64,000 nucleotides of DNA from Salipaludibacillus sp. LMS25 (lineage in GTDB: Bacteria > Bacillota > Bacilli > Bacillales > Salisediminibacteriaceae). Position numbers and translations under genes: made by a program. The DNA is taken from assembly GCF_024362805.1 (NCBI RefSeq), contig NZ_CP093299.1:4186001-4250000 (forward strand). The letters run 5' to 3'. Shown piece by piece: positions 18,518 to 28,134 of the stretch. The notes under the pieces are model-generated. The model did no database searches, was not told the origin of the DNA, and saw nothing but the letters and a program-made list of their open reading frames with translations. Position 1 is the stretch's first letter. Every line of letters begins with the position of its first letter.

Positions 18518-21500
18518 CTAAATGTTATTTGAATTCCTAGTTAAACCTACGTATTCTTCGTATAGTCTTGCTTGTTCGTTAGGATTAAGTAAGGCATCAA
18601 ATCGTTTTCCTTCCTCGATAATAGCGTTAATTAACTGCGCTTTAGTCTCTTTTTCTAGCTCAATTAATTGGATTTTCAACTCTTTACTTAGAAATTGCTC
18701 AAATTGATGAATAATGATGGACGTATGCTCAGTGACTTCTGAGATGGCACGTTCTTTTACAACTTTAATGGTCCCATTTTCAAAAAAATCTTTTTTTGAT
18801 TTCATATAAGAGCGGTAGTCATCCAAATTAGAAATAGTTGGCATCACATCTTCATGTGAATGTTGTATTGTAACAGAAACCGTTTTACTGTCTGGTGAAA
18901 AATGGTGAAGTGTTTTTTTAATTGTCTTGACTTCCACCTCTAGCCAACTATCTATTACCTGTTGTGCTTTATGTTCTAACTTAAGAAAAAGAGCTTCAAG
19001 TTCTTGATTTACAAGGTTCCCTACATGTGAAAGCCAATTTTGCAACGCGATTATTAGTTGCTGCTGAAGCGCTTTTTTAGTCGTTCCAGTTAAAACTGTA
19101 ACGTTTACAACCTCAGGAAAAAGGTCATGCAAGATATAGACTATTCGCTGTCTTAAAAAAAGTGTTAATTGCTCTAATTCATAGCAGATTTCCTGTTCCA
19201 CAATGTTAAATGATGTGTTATTAAGCCGTGTTATTTCTCTCGTTGTTAATGTCTTTAACTCTTCTTGCAACGTCTGTTGTGACGCTTTATCGTGAGTGAT
19301 CACAGATAACGTATCCGCCATTTTATTTTTATACTCAGCTAATTTGTCAGCAATTAATTGAAAGGATAGTGCTTTTAATTCTAAAATGGTGGTTTTATAA
19401 AATGTATCTTCAAACAGTGAGAAACTAGTGGGTCGTGGCTCTTCTTCAAGCTTTGTTTTTAAACCGTCTTTACTTGACACACTAAAGAGTCTCGGGTCAT
19501 GAATGCCTTCTCTCTTTAAGGCGTCTTTCACATGATTTGTCACTGTTTTTGATTCTTTCTCGTTAGTAGCTAAGTCTGCAGCATTAATAATAAAATAGAG
19601 CTTATTTGTGTTAAAGCTATCGTTTATCCCGGCCATCTGCTGCAGGAAATAACGATCTGTTTTAGAAAAAGCATGATGATAGTAAGTTAAGTAAAAAATA
19701 GCATCTGACTGCTTCATGTGCTGGAATGCGACTTTCGTATGACGGCTGTGTATCGAATTAATTCCAGGTGTATCAACGATGACAACCCCTTGCCTTGTCA
19801 ATTTACAATCATAATAAATATCCACCTGGTCCACAAGACAGGCCACTTCTTCATTCACAGTAAAATGCTCCAGTTGGTCAAGGGCTACCGTATGAACAGA
19901 TCCTAATGTCCACGTAGAATCAGTTAGGGCTTTTTGCACTGTTATTAAATAGGAAATACCACTTTTTTGCCAATGAAACAGTTCAGGTGTTTTAGGAGCC
20001 TGCCATTTTTTTAGTGTAGCAAGAGTGACATGTAAGCCAAGACTCTTTGCAACACTAGAAATGTCATCTTTTAATAAGGCCTCGGTTTTAAAAGAAACGA
20101 CGGCAGTACCATGCCCATGAAGCTGAGTAGGTGCTTTTACAGTATTAATTGTTGCCGTGGTAGGGTGTGGAGAAACCGGCATAATGTTATCTCCTAGTAA
20201 CGCGTTGGCAAAACTCGATTTCCCTGCGCTGAATGCTCCAAAAAGTGAGATAATAAACGTTTGGTTTGCATATCGTTCTATTCTGTTTAATAGTTGCTGT
20301 CGCTCTCTAACTAATAGCTTAGCATGGCTATTTGCCGTTAGTGTTTTTTTCCAGTTTGCCATTGCTTCCTCTGCTTTATACTCATCTAAAAAGTCAACCG
20401 CTACCGTCAATTGGCTGTTAATACCTTTATCGACTAGTGGCTGATCATAGGGTTCTTCAGTGCTCACAGGAAGCAAGGGAAAGTCCCATCCCTTAGTAGA
20501 GGGATATTCTAATTGATAAGCGTGTGATAAATCGTGATAAAACATAGGATCACCAGGTAATTGGGCAAGAATGCTGTCTACCATACGGACACGTTCTTCA
20601 CATTTATTCCTAATGTCAGTTAATTGTGCTAAAAGATGGTGAATGTTAGCATCAGCGTCTCGTTTACTAGCTAAATCATCTTCTTCTCTTTTTTTCGCCA
20701 TCGCCATTCCTTCTATATAGAGAGTGACTAAAGCTTCTGCTTGTTGTTTCACATTTTTAACAATGTGATGAGACACCTCTTTCGTTAACTGATAGACATA
20801 CTCATTGTTTACAGGGCCTTCTTTCACTTGGTTTTCAAGCCATTCTTTTGTTACCGTAAACGACATGTGATGTATCTTCTCAGTAAAGGTTTCTTTATTA
20901 GTCAAATGGCTAGTATTAAAAGTATTAAAATACGCTTTTAAATGAAAAATCAACTGAGTTTTAATGTTATCTTGTAATTCCAAGATTAATTTGTCCACGC
21001 GCTTTCGTTGTTCCTCATACGTTTTTTTTCTCGTGAAAATAACCCCTTTTTTGAACCCTTTCCCTTTACTTTCAAGCCACTTTCGCACAAGTTCGGTCGT
21101 TGTATAAGGAAATAAATTCACATTGTTAAAAAGGCGCTTCGTATCACTTTGAAATTCTTCAAATACGTTTTTATCGTAATGACGAATATTTTGTAAGTGC
21201 TTTTCAACCGTACCGTTTTTTTTAATAACGTCAGGGTCAAAACCAGCTTCTACTATGGCACCTTCTACCTCTTTCGTAGCCGTTAATGTTTCATCGTGTT
21301 GCCTGTCTTTAACCGCTTTCAAAAACGCTTTCAAGAGTCTTCTGTCAGAACGCTCCGTAAAGGAGATACTATTATATAAAAGGGATTTAATATGTTTTTC
21401 AATTCGGTTAAACTCATTTGCACCATGATCGCTAACGATCATTGACGTAAAAAACAATTGTAAATAGTGAATGTGCCAATTTTTAAGCGTCGTTTCTGTC

Positions 21501-22135
21501 GTTTTTCGGTAACTTTCTAATGACATTTCAGTGTCATCATGCTTATCAATTTGATTAACAACTAAAAATAATGGCTTTCCTTCTTTTGATAACTGTTTTA
21601 AAAATTGAAGGTTTGTTTCTGATTTTACATGGTTATAATCCATCACATAGACGACAGCATCTGTTGTCATAAGTTGATTAAGTGTGAGAGACTGATGCGA
21701 GTCATCGGTGGAATCAACTCCTGGTGTATCCACAATGACACCTGATTGGCCTAAAAATTCAAGGGGGAGTTGTAACGAAATAGATGAAATAGCTTGTCCG
21801 TCCTTCCCCCATTTCTTAACCTCGTCCCATGGAATGGTGTCCGTGTATGACTGTATAATGGCATTTGATGTATCCTTTAACGTCATTTTAGGAGGACCAT
21901 ACGAAATTTTTACGACATTAGCACTCGTAGGGATTGGGCTTGCAGGTAAAACATCGGATTCTGTCAAACGATTTAATAATGTGGATTTACCGGCCGAAAA
22001 GTGACCACAGAAAGCTATTTCAAATGTCTTCTCACTATATTTTTTTCGCAACTTGTGAAGACGATCAGCTTCATCTACAGTAAGCTCAAGCTGTGTATCT
22101 ATGACCTCATATATCGTCTCAAGGGTTTCCATCAT
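18518..22135 (-). CDS. dynA: dynamin-family GTPase with two fused dynamin modules
   Basis: Membrane-binding, membrane-fusing bacterial dynamin; in B. subtilis DynA (YpbR) acts in membrane repair and phage resistance. About 1205 residues, matching the 1193-residue DynA architecture: an N-terminal GTPase (G1 G-H-F-S-A-G-K-S-T near residue 43, switch D-T-P-G-V-D-S near 135, N-Q-I-D near 195), a helical stalk, then a second GTPase (G1 G-A-F-S-A-G-K-S-S near 630, D-T-P-G-I-N-S near 800) and helical tail. Both G1 motifs are intact. The start is set at ATG 22135 with AAGGAAGG upstream; ATG 22132 is an alternative, and GTG 22141 lies inside the ribosome binding site. Confidence 0.93.
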   Translation of the reverse strand: MMETLETIYEVIDTQLELTVDEADRLHKLRKKYSEKTFEIAFCGHFSAGKSTLLNRLTESDVLPASPIPTSANVVKISYGPPKMTLKDTSNAIIQSYTDTIPWDEVKKWGKDGQAISSISLQLPLEFLGQSGVIVDTPGVDSTDDSHQSLTLNQLMTTDAVVYVMDYNHVKSETNLQFLKQLSKEGKPLFLVVNQIDKHDDTEMSLESYRKTTETTLKNWHIHYLQLFFTSMIVSDHGANEFNRIEKHIKSLLYNSISFTERSDRRLLKAFLKAVKDRQHDETLTATKEVEGAIVEAGFDPDVIKKNGTVEKHLQNIRHYDKNVFEEFQSDTKRLFNNVNLFPYTTTELVRKWLESKGKGFKKGVIFTRKKTYEEQRKRVDKLILELQDNIKTQLIFHLKAYFNTFNTSHLTNKETFTEKIHHMSFTVTKEWLENQVKEGPVNNEYVYQLTKEVSHHIVKNVKQQAEALVTLYIEGMAMAKKREEDDLASKRDADANIHHLLAQLTDIRNKCEERVRMVDSILAQLPGDPMFYHDLSHAYQLEYPSTKGWDFPLLPVSTEEPYDQPLVDKGINSQLTVAVDFLDEYKAEEAMANWKKTLTANSHAKLLVRERQQLLNRIERYANQTFIISLFGAFSAGKSSFANALLGDNIMPVSPHPTTATINTVKAPTQLHGHGTAVVSFKTEALLKDDISSVAKSLGLHVTLATLKKWQAPKTPELFHWQKSGISYLITVQKALTDSTWTLGSVHTVALDQLEHFTVNEEVACLVDQVDIYYDCKLTRQGVVIVDTPGINSIHSRHTKVAFQHMKQSDAIFYLTYYHHAFSKTDRYFLQQMAGINDSFNTNKLYFIINAADLATNEKESKTVTNHVKDALKREGIHDPRLFSVSSKDGLKTKLEEEPRPTSFSLFEDTFYKTTILELKALSFQLIADKLAEYKNKMADTLSVITHDKASQQTLQEELKTLTTREITRLNNTSFNIVEQEICYELEQLTLFLRQRIVYILHDLFPEVVNVTVLTGTTKKALQQQLIIALQNWLSHVGNLVNQELEALFLKLEHKAQQVIDSWLEVEVKTIKKTLHHFSPDSKTVSVTIQHSHEDVMPTISNLDDYRSYMKSKKDFFENGTIKVVKERAISEVTEHTSIIIHQFEQFLSKELKIQLIELEKETKAQLINAIIEEGKRFDALLNPNEQARLYEEYVGLTRNSNNI

Positions 22136-22211
22136 ATCCACCTTCCTTACTTCTTTTACTATATCTGAATTTCATAAAAATGAGAAGTAAGCCCTCTATA
22201 TTTGATACAAA

Positions 22212-22248
22212 AAAACCCATTGTAAGCAGAGAATAAAGCCAATGGGTT
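22212..22248 (-). terminator. Rho-independent terminator after fabF
   Basis: AACCCATTG (22214-22222) pairs with CAATGGGTT (22240-22248); on the minus strand a T7 tract follows. It separates fabF from dynA. Confidence 0.85.
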
Positions 22249-22301
22249 GGACCAGAGAGTCCGCTTTATGAAAGGTGACTTGTGGAAAACCTTTTAAACC
22301 G

Positions 22302-23537
22302 TTATAACTTGCGAAAGATTAAGGACGCGTTATGACCACCAAAGCCTAGTGAATTAGAAAGAACCACTTCTGTTTTTACTTCTCTAGACGTGTTTGGCAC
22401 GTAATCAAGATCCATGTTATCATCAGGCGTTTGATAATTAACTGTAGGCGGCAATGTATGATCTCTTATTGCAAGTAATGAAAAAATAGCTTCCACTGCT
22501 CCGGCAGCCCCGAGCAAATGACCAGTCATTGATTTCGTAGAACTGACAGCAAGTTTTGCGGCATGTGATCCGAACACTTTTTTTATCGCTGTTGTTTCAT
22601 ACAAATCATTATACTGGGTAGAAGTACCGTGAGCATTTATGTATGTAATATCTACAGGAGCAAGATCGGCATCCTCCAATGCGAGAGACATTGCCCTTTG
22701 TCCACCTTCGCCATCGGGAGCAGGTGTTGTCATATGATAGGCGTCACCTGTGGCCCCATACCCGACTAATTCACCATAAATGCGTGCTCCTCGGGCTTTA
22801 GCATGCTCTAATTCTTCAAGAATAAGTGTGCCAGCTCCTTCACCGATCACGAATCCATCTCGGTTTTTATCGAAAGGACGGCTTGCAGATGTTGGATCTT
22901 CATTTGTAGAGAGGGCTGTCATATTCGAAAAGCCAGCCAATGTCATTTCCGTGATGGATGCTTCAGCCCCACCTGCTATCATGGCATCTGCATACCCGTT
23001 TTGAATGACTCTAAAGGCATCCCCTATTGAATTAGCTCCAGAAGCACATGCAGTTACCGAACAGTTATTCATTCCTTTAGCCCCTGTTTCAATCGAGACT
23101 TGTCCTGATGCCATGTCAGGTATAAACATAGGAATTATAAATGGGCTAACTCGTCTCGGCCCTTTAGCTAAAAACTTTTTATGCTGAGACTCGAATTCAT
23201 CGAGACCGCCAATGCCTGAACCGATCCAAACGCCAACTCGTTCTGGCTCTATATTATCTCCTAACTTTAATTGTGCATCTGCTAGAGCCATCTTACTGGC
23301 CGCAACAGCAAAATGAGTAAAACGAGCCATACGGCGAGAATCTTTCACATCTAAATAATCTTTCACTGAGAAATCTTTTACCTCTGCTGCAACTTTTACT
23401 TGATAGGACGATGTATCAAACTTTGTCAGAATGTCTATTCCTGAAAAGCCTTCTTTTATTTTTTCCCACGTTGCTTCCACATCGTTAGCAAGAGGTGTGA
23501 TGGCGCCTATTCCTGTTATAACAACTCGCTTTTTCAC
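22302..23537 (-). CDS. fabF: beta-ketoacyl-ACP synthase II
   Basis: Condenses acyl-ACP with malonyl-ACP in fatty acid elongation. 411 residues, standard. The catalytic triad is visible: Cys in V-T-A-C-A-S-G-A (about residue 164), His in N-A-H-G-T-S-T (about 303) and His in [12 protein letters not shown] (about 340). Start codon is GTG 23537 with AAGGAGG 7 bases upstream. It stands alone with its own terminator, whereas B. subtilis fabF follows fabHA. I see no second condensing-enzyme gene here, and a divergent duplicate cannot be excluded. Confidence 0.93.
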   Translation of the reverse strand: MKKRVVITGIGAITPLANDVEATWEKIKEGFSGIDILTKFDTSSYQVKVAAEVKDFSVKDYLDVKDSRRMARFTHFAVAASKMALADAQLKLGDNIEPERVGVWIGSGIGGLDEFESQHKKFLAKGPRRVSPFIIPMFIPDMASGQVSIETGAKGMNNCSVTACASGANSIGDAFRVIQNGYADAMIAGGAEASITEMTLAGFSNMTALSTNEDPTSASRPFDKNRDGFVIGEGAGTLILEELEHAKARGARIYGELVGYGATGDAYHMTTPAPDGEGGQRAMSLALEDADLAPVDITYINAHGTSTQYNDLYETTAIKKVFGSHAAKLAVSSTKSMTGHLLGAAGAVEAIFSLLAIRDHTLPPTVNYQTPDDNMDLDYVPNTSREVKTEVVLSNSLGFGGHNASLIFRKL

Positions 23538-23608
23538 AGTAGAACCTCCTTCATAGTATGAGTAGTATGAATGGACCTTAAGTTTTTATAAATGGGTGAT
23601 TATACTAG

Positions 23609-23755
23609 TTTATCCCACTCTTAATGGGCAGTAAAACCCCCATCTCAAAACTTAAGAAGATCGAAAAGTTTTACTGCCCCTAAAGGTCCCATAAGTTAAA
23701 CGAACAATCAGTGGGGGATGAAGAAAAACTCCCACTGATTGAAGCTTAGCTTTAT
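23609..23755 (+). repeat. TTTAT-bounded hairpin element, family 1, copy D
   Basis: 147 bp with TTTAT at 23609-23613 and 23751-23755. It is close to the 159-bp form but has lost about 12 bases around the distal arm of the left hairpin (AAGTTTTACTGCCCC joins where AGGTGGGGGATAAACTGCCCC stands in full copies). The right hairpin is intact. Confidence 0.88.
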
Positions 23756-23791
23756 CTTAAATTGTTATAAATATAAAATGAGTAGAAGAAT

Positions 23792-24448
23792 TTAGTTAAT
23801 ACAATCTCTTAACCGTTTTAAAGTTAGTTCTTGTGTGTTTGTTATATGCAAATCAGCTTTTTTTACAGCTGACAATTCACCTATACCAACGGCGAACATT
23901 GGTGTAGCTTTAATAGCCGTTATACCAGCCCAACTATCTTCTAGAGCGACACAATTGTCATACGGCACCTTAAGCATATCTGCCGCTGTTAAAAAGATTT
24001 CAGGATCTGGTTTCATTTTCTTAATCGTTTTAGCGTCAATGATTACCTTAAAGAAATGGCTGATCCCAAGTCGCTCCACTACGGTACGAGCGTTAGAACT
24101 TGACGAAGCAATCGCCATAGGGATGTGAGCCTCTTTTAATTCGTTAAGGAATGCGAGCATGCCAGGTAAAATATCGTCTTCCGTCAATCTCTTAATGTAA
24201 GATTGATAATACTTATTTTTTAGTTCACCTAGTTTCGCTATATCTGCCTCTGTATACGTCTTAGAAGATTCTTTTACCATCTCCTTAATCATATGTTTTC
24301 GACTCATCCCTTGAAAAGCTTCATTCATGTGAGGTGTAAAGGGCACACCTTCTAAATCAGCTATTTTTTTCGTAGCTAAGTAGTGATAATGAACGGTGTC
24401 TGCTAATACACCGTCTAAATCAAAAATAACAGCCTGTAAGCATTCCAT
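23792..24448 (-). CDS. pgmB: beta-phosphoglucomutase (HAD superfamily)
   Basis: Interconverts beta-glucose 1-phosphate and glucose 6-phosphate, normally after maltose or trehalose phosphorolysis. 218 residues. Motif I is F-D-L-D-G-V-L-A-D-T (Asp nucleophile and general acid two residues later), the cap has V-H-Y-H-Y-L-A-T-K-K-I-A, motif II is A-S-S-S-S-N-A, motif III Lys in K-M-K-P-D-P-E-I-F, and motif IV is A-L-E-D-S-W-A-G-I. ATG 24448 is chosen over the ATG 21 bases upstream because AGAGGACG precedes it. No phosphorylase gene is adjacent, so its metabolic partner must lie elsewhere. Confidence 0.88.
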   Translation of the reverse strand: MECLQAVIFDLDGVLADTVHYHYLATKKIADLEGVPFTPHMNEAFQGMSRKHMIKEMVKESSKTYTEADIAKLGELKNKYYQSYIKRLTEDDILPGMLAFLNELKEAHIPMAIASSSSNARTVVERLGISHFFKVIIDAKTIKKMKPDPEIFLTAADMLKVPYDNCVALEDSWAGITAIKATPMFAVGIGELSAVKKADLHITNTQELTLKRLRDCIN

Positions 24449-24718
24449 AATCCCACGTCCTCTTGTCATTCATGGCGTCACACATTCGTGTAGTGGTGCT
24501 CGTCCTGCATATAAGAATACGAACCGTTCAAAGCGCAGTTCGACGATTCGAGTAAACATTTAATTTATACTAATATTGGTTGTATATAGTGTAATAGCAT
24601 CGGTTCTTGAAAATAATCGTCAATCTTATCGCCGTTATGATTAATTTATTGTGAGCTTCTATTGAATGTCTTTATATGATTAGTCTATAAACATCCAGAT
24701 GGCTTAAAAGTAGCTTGT

Positions 24719-24855
24719 ATAAACGAACCTTCAATCAGTGGGTGTTATCGTTCTTCTCCCACGGATTGGTAGTTGAGTCAATCAGGACATTACCGTCCGT
24801 TATCTCCCTTCTCTATTTTGAGGCAGGATTTTTACAGAAGGTTATTTGTGATAAA
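24719..24855 (+). repeat. ATAAA-bounded element, family 2, copy 2
   Basis: 137 bp with ATAAA at 24719-24723 and 24851-24855. Internal hairpin candidates are CAATCAGTGGG with CCCACGGATTG (one mismatch), and GGAC-ATTACC-GTCC. The CAATCAGTGGG arm is shared with family 1, and the borders are the same pentamer, so the two families probably use one mobilising system. Confidence 0.7.
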
Positions 24856-25065
24856 TGTACATTTTATATATTCTTTTCACCCTTTGAAGCGAAACTTTTC
24901 TTACTCGTCTCTTGCGGATGCTTCTCAGTTCACCTAAGCATTCGTTTTCTAAAAAACTAACTCGATCATACACAGCGCTCCCCTAAACCATCTTGCTGTC
25001 ATTTAGTATAATACAACTATAGTGAAAGAAGAAAGACCGATTTTTTAAACAAAGGAGGGTTTACT

Positions 25066-25834
25066 ACGAAAGACTACCATTATACTGCTTTAGGAATAAT
25101 ATGTTATATAGCATGTTTAGGGTATCTTGCCGATCATCTTTTTCCTCACCCTTTATTAACGACTATATACAGCTTGTTAGGAGGTTGTCTATTACTCTTT
25201 GCTTGTATCTCTATCACGCTGTTAAATCGCATCGTAATAGGTACTTTATTTATGAGAGGGACCATGTTTTTTATTACTAGCGATGTAGATGTTATAGAGT
25301 TGTTAAATGGTTTTGGACAAAACATGAATTTATTGTCTTTGTTTTTATTTGTTCCCTTAATCGGGCCGTATATGACAAGGCTCATTCGTCCGATTAAAAA
25401 ATGAAATAGCAGTGTTTATTACAGCCGGCTATTTCGGTCTTGCCATTTCCTACACGCATTTAGGTGACATCGTGTCTCATGTCATTTACACGGTTTCATA
25501 AGGCTATGTCTACTTATTCACTGTTTTTATTATGTTAATTGCTTTACTATTAGCACAAATAGGGATTCATCCCATCATTATCGTGATTGGGATAGGGAGC
25601 TCTCTTTCTCCGTAGATATTCAATGTGTCATCTGAGTATACCGCCCTTACGTTATTACTAGCTTGGACGATGGCTACTCAACTTTCACCATTTTCGGGTC
25701 AAATGCTAATGACAGCTAAACTCATGAAAGCCCCCAGGTCACACGTTATTAGACAAAATATTTTATTTATTGTTATTTGTTTTGCGGTATTATCGAGCGT
25801 GTTGGTCAGCTTCCATATACTGGGGTGGGTTTAA
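25066..25834 (+). pseudogene. decayed multi-spanning membrane protein gene
   Basis: A clear AAAGGAGGG ribosome binding site (25051-25059) is followed not by ATG but by ACG at 25066, after which the frame encodes hydrophobic segments to a TGA at 25402. The coding sense continues in the next frame from about 25400 (A-V-F-I-T-A-G-Y-F-G-L-A-I), interrupted in frame by TAA 25499 and TAG 25613, to a final stop at 25832. The restored protein would be about 255 residues with some seven membrane segments and the phrase A-Q-I-G-I-H-P-I-I. At least four lesions show it is dead. Family not identified; transporter-like. Confidence 0.8.
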
Positions 25835-25889
25835 AAGATAGAAAGCTTTAAACATATCTAACGAAGACATGGTTAAAGCTTTTGAGAGG

Positions 25890-26408
25890 TTAGACGTTTG
25901 TTAAAGGTTTTGAAGAGGGATGAGAATCCGCCTGATTTAACTCCTTAATAAATAGGTCCAAAGCCTGTTTGTCTAGTGCTGACCTGTCAGCTGTGGTCCC
26001 TTCTACTTTTTTTATAATCATTTTTTGAAGGAATGTCATTTTGGAAATAAGCAATTCCCCTCCCCCGAGGCCTATTGCGACAGCATGATTTCGTAACTTT
26101 TCTTGAAAAACGGCTCTAAATTGTGCCTGTCTTTCTTCCCCCTCACGCATACAGCTTAAAAATAATCCGATTTTTTTTGTAAGTAAGACATCTTCATTTG
26201 TTGACAGAAATCGCGTCATTTTTTTAGGGATCGTTCCCATATGAATGGAAGTGGCTATGATAATTGTGTCATATGAAGTTAAATCTGGTGTTTTTTTCGT
26301 TTTATGAATGTTTACTAAATCGGTTACTGATGAAAGCTCGTTGGCCATATGGTTAACAGCCTTTTCTGTTGTACCATGGGTTGTGGAATAGATAATTAAA
26401 ACAGACAT
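25890..26408 (-). CDS. flavodoxin-like protein (HemG/flavodoxin_5 type)
   Basis: 172 residues beginning V-L-I-I-Y-S-T-T-H-G-T-T-E-K, the FMN phosphate-binding loop of flavodoxins (T-x-H/G-x-T). I-I-I-A-T-S-I-H-M-G (about residues 50-59) matches the second FMN loop region seen in protoporphyrinogen-oxidase-like flavodoxins. It is probably an electron-transfer or quinone-linked oxidoreductase in the cytoplasm; membership in true HemG is uncertain, since Bacilli use HemY or CgoX. GAGGAGG lies before the ATG. Monocistronic. Confidence 0.78.
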   Translation of the reverse strand: MSVLIIYSTTHGTTEKAVNHMANELSSVTDLVNIHKTKKTPDLTSYDTIIIATSIHMGTIPKKMTRFLSTNEDVLLTKKIGLFLSCMREGEERQAQFRAVFQEKLRNHAVAIGLGGGELLISKMTFLQKMIIKKVEGTTADRSALDKQALDLFIKELNQADSHPSSKPLTNV

Positions 26409-26568
26409 CTTAATACCTCCTCGTATAACGATTGATCATTCTATTATGAATGAATTTTTAGTAACTATGAGGCTGTAATAATGAACGTTCTTTAACATTT
26501 AAACTTCCACTTCCTACCGTTAAAGGGGTTGGTTAGTCGTTATATACAGTTATTGGGTATGCAACAAC

Positions 26569-26598
26569 GAAGACTATCACAGAAAAGTGATAGCCTTC
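26569..26598 (-). terminator. hairpin terminator after the DUF2187 gene
   Basis: GAAGACTATCAC (26569-26580) pairs with GTGATAGCCTTC (26587-26598), with one G-U/A-C variation. It lies 10 bases past the stop. The T-rich tract is weak. Confidence 0.6.
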
Positions 26599-26607
26599 AT
26601 TTCAGCC

Positions 26608-26802
26608 TTACTTAAATATCTCATATTCTGAATGCCTTAACACAGTCCGAGGCTTACTGCCATCATCCATCTTCAAATCAAATTCCACTGAGATAGAATT
26701 TGTATAGGCGGATATAACTGTTGCTTTTTTCCCTTTATATTCGCCTTCAATAACTTTAACAGTATCTCCCGACTGTAATAGAGGCTCTTCTTGTTCTGCC
26801 AT
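26608..26802 (-). CDS. DUF2187-family small KOW-like protein
   Basis: 64 residues from ATG 26802 (AAAGGGG upstream). The pattern G-D-T-V-K-V-I-E-G-E-Y-K-G-K-K-A-T-V-I-S matches the KOW-like DUF2187 family (B. subtilis YkvS type), an SH3-like beta barrel that may bind nucleic acid; the physiological role is unknown. It ends E-Y-E-I-F-K. Monocistronic with its own terminator. Confidence 0.78.
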   Translation of the reverse strand: MAEQEEPLLQSGDTVKVIEGEYKGKKATVISAYTNSISVEFDLKMDDGSKPRTVLRHSEYEIFK

Positions 26803-26988
26803 CGTTATTCCCCTTTCAAAATTCGTCACCTATTTAAGTGTTATAAGATTAATAACCTTCCAAAATGTGATAATAACTGTTGAAAGCTTGTACGTCAAGA
26901 AAAATGTTTTGCGTTAAATAACGATCTCTCTCTATACGTCTATACGATTAGTATTTCACGTTAACATCCAATTTCAACCATCACACCT

Positions 26989-27075
26989 TTTATCCCGCTC
27001 TGAAGGTCCCGTAAGTTAAACTAGCAATCAGTGGGGGATGAAGGAAAACGCCCACTGATTGAAGCTTAGCTTTAT
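26989..27075 (+). repeat. TTTAT-bounded hairpin element, family 1, copy E (short form), at a stop codon
   Basis: 87 bp with TTTAT at 26989-26993 and 27071-27075. Same deletion class as copy A. The minus-strand stop codon TAA of the retropepsin-like gene (27072-27074) lies inside the border pentamer, so the element sits exactly at the end of that gene without changing its protein. Confidence 0.88.
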
Positions 27076-27407
27076 GTGCGAGAGCTAGATATTGTCATTG
27101 CATCAAGATTGAGTTTAGCACCGACTTTCTTCATGAAATCAAGGCCTAAAACGCCATCTCCTTCAATGTCAGAAATCGCAACTTGAAAATGACTCACTTT
27201 TAATGGTCCTACGCTTAACGAATCTAATTCTTCATAAAAGTGTGCCTCATCTTTTTCAATTCCTAGTTTGAGGGCGATGTTTTTGGAAATGACTGTCACT
27301 GTTGAGCTTGTATCAATTAAAATGTTAGATGTTTTTACCACTTTTCCTTGAAATTTAAATCGCGCTTCAGTGTATAGTTGTCCTTCTTTAAATTCAATAC
27401 GTTTCAT
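27072..27407 (-). CDS. retropepsin-like aspartic protease domain protein with altered active site
   Basis: 111 residues from ATG 27407 (AAAGGTGAT upstream). The fold is that of a single-lobe retroviral-type aspartic protease, which works as a dimer: I-L-I-D-T-S-S-T-V-T-V-I-S (residues 29-41) occupies the position of the D-T/S-G catalytic loop and D-G-V-L-G-L-D-F-M the second hydrophobic-hydrophobic-Gly motif. The catalytic Asp (D32) is present, but the usual Gly is Ser34, which may reduce activity. Substrate unknown. Upstream gene is MOSC on the same strand, 134 bases away. Confidence 0.75.
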   Translation of the reverse strand: MKRIEFKEGQLYTEARFKFQGKVVKTSNILIDTSSTVTVISKNIALKLGIEKDEAHFYEELDSLSVGPLKVSHFQVAISDIEGDGVLGLDFMKKVGAKLNLDAMTISSSRT

Positions 27408-27540
27408 GTTTATCACCTTTTCCGTAAAATATGTAAAATTGTTCAACGAGCGTAACGTGAGGAGTTAATAAATGGTTATAGATCAAGTTAATAAGGCTAT
27501 AGATTAACAGGTATTTCAGGAGAGGAGAGAAGCTATTTTT

Positions 27541-27975
27541 TCAACTCCACTGCACAAGATGACCAAGCCGAATGTCGCCTCCTGTCACAACAATCCCATA
27601 AGCGCCTCCACCCCAGTTTATCTTCATAGCGTCTTTTAAACCAGGCAAGGCGTCATCCATACGAGCACAAGGCTTTGTTTCACCTTGTATTTCTATTACA
27701 GCAGGGCCAATATTAAGCCGCTTTCCTTTAGAGTGAGATAGATCTATTCCTGTAACCATTAAATTGGCTCGGCGTGCGGAAGGGTCCAAATCAGTTGTAA
27801 ACTCGTCCATTAACTGACACCATCTTTCTTCAGAAATAATGGTTACTTGCCTTTTACCGCCTTGCTCAGCATTGTGCAGCAAGCCTTGATGTTTCATTAA
27901 TATCCCTAATTGTACGGGTTCCATTACCCCTCTTTTCCCCCGTTTAATCCATATGGCCTTCAATTCTCCTGGCAT
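27541..27975 (-). CDS. MOSC-domain protein
   Basis: 144 residues forming a single MOSC domain, the C-terminal domain of molybdenum cofactor sulfurases that also occurs alone. Hallmarks are G-L-L-H-N-A-E-Q-G-G-K-R-Q-V-T (about 30-45), N-L-x-V-T-G-I-D-L (about 71-80) and G-E-T-K-P-C-A-R-M-D-D (about 98-108) with the conserved Cys. It is thought to carry a metal or sulfur; the partner is unknown and no Moco gene lies nearby. GGAGGAGG precedes the ATG. Confidence 0.88.
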   Translation of the reverse strand: MPGELKAIWIKRGKRGVMEPVQLGILMKHQGLLHNAEQGGKRQVTIISEERWCQLMDEFTTDLDPSARRANLMVTGIDLSHSKGKRLNIGPAVIEIQGETKPCARMDDALPGLKDAMKINWGGGAYGIVVTGGDIRLGHLVQWS

Positions 27976-28134
27976 CCACGTCTCCTCCTCTATATCCGTT
28001 ATTACCTCAGTATCTTCAGTTCATAAAATACCATGTTTTATGTGCAAAACTTTTGTTAAATACTTTACTTCATAATAAGATAGATAAAGTAAAGGAGCAA
28101 CTATAGACTAACAAAAAGTGGGTGACTAAAATAA

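Noticed and set aside
24715..24960. 81-codon plus-strand open frame
   Set aside because: It lies mostly inside the family-2 repeat element and has no ribosome binding site.
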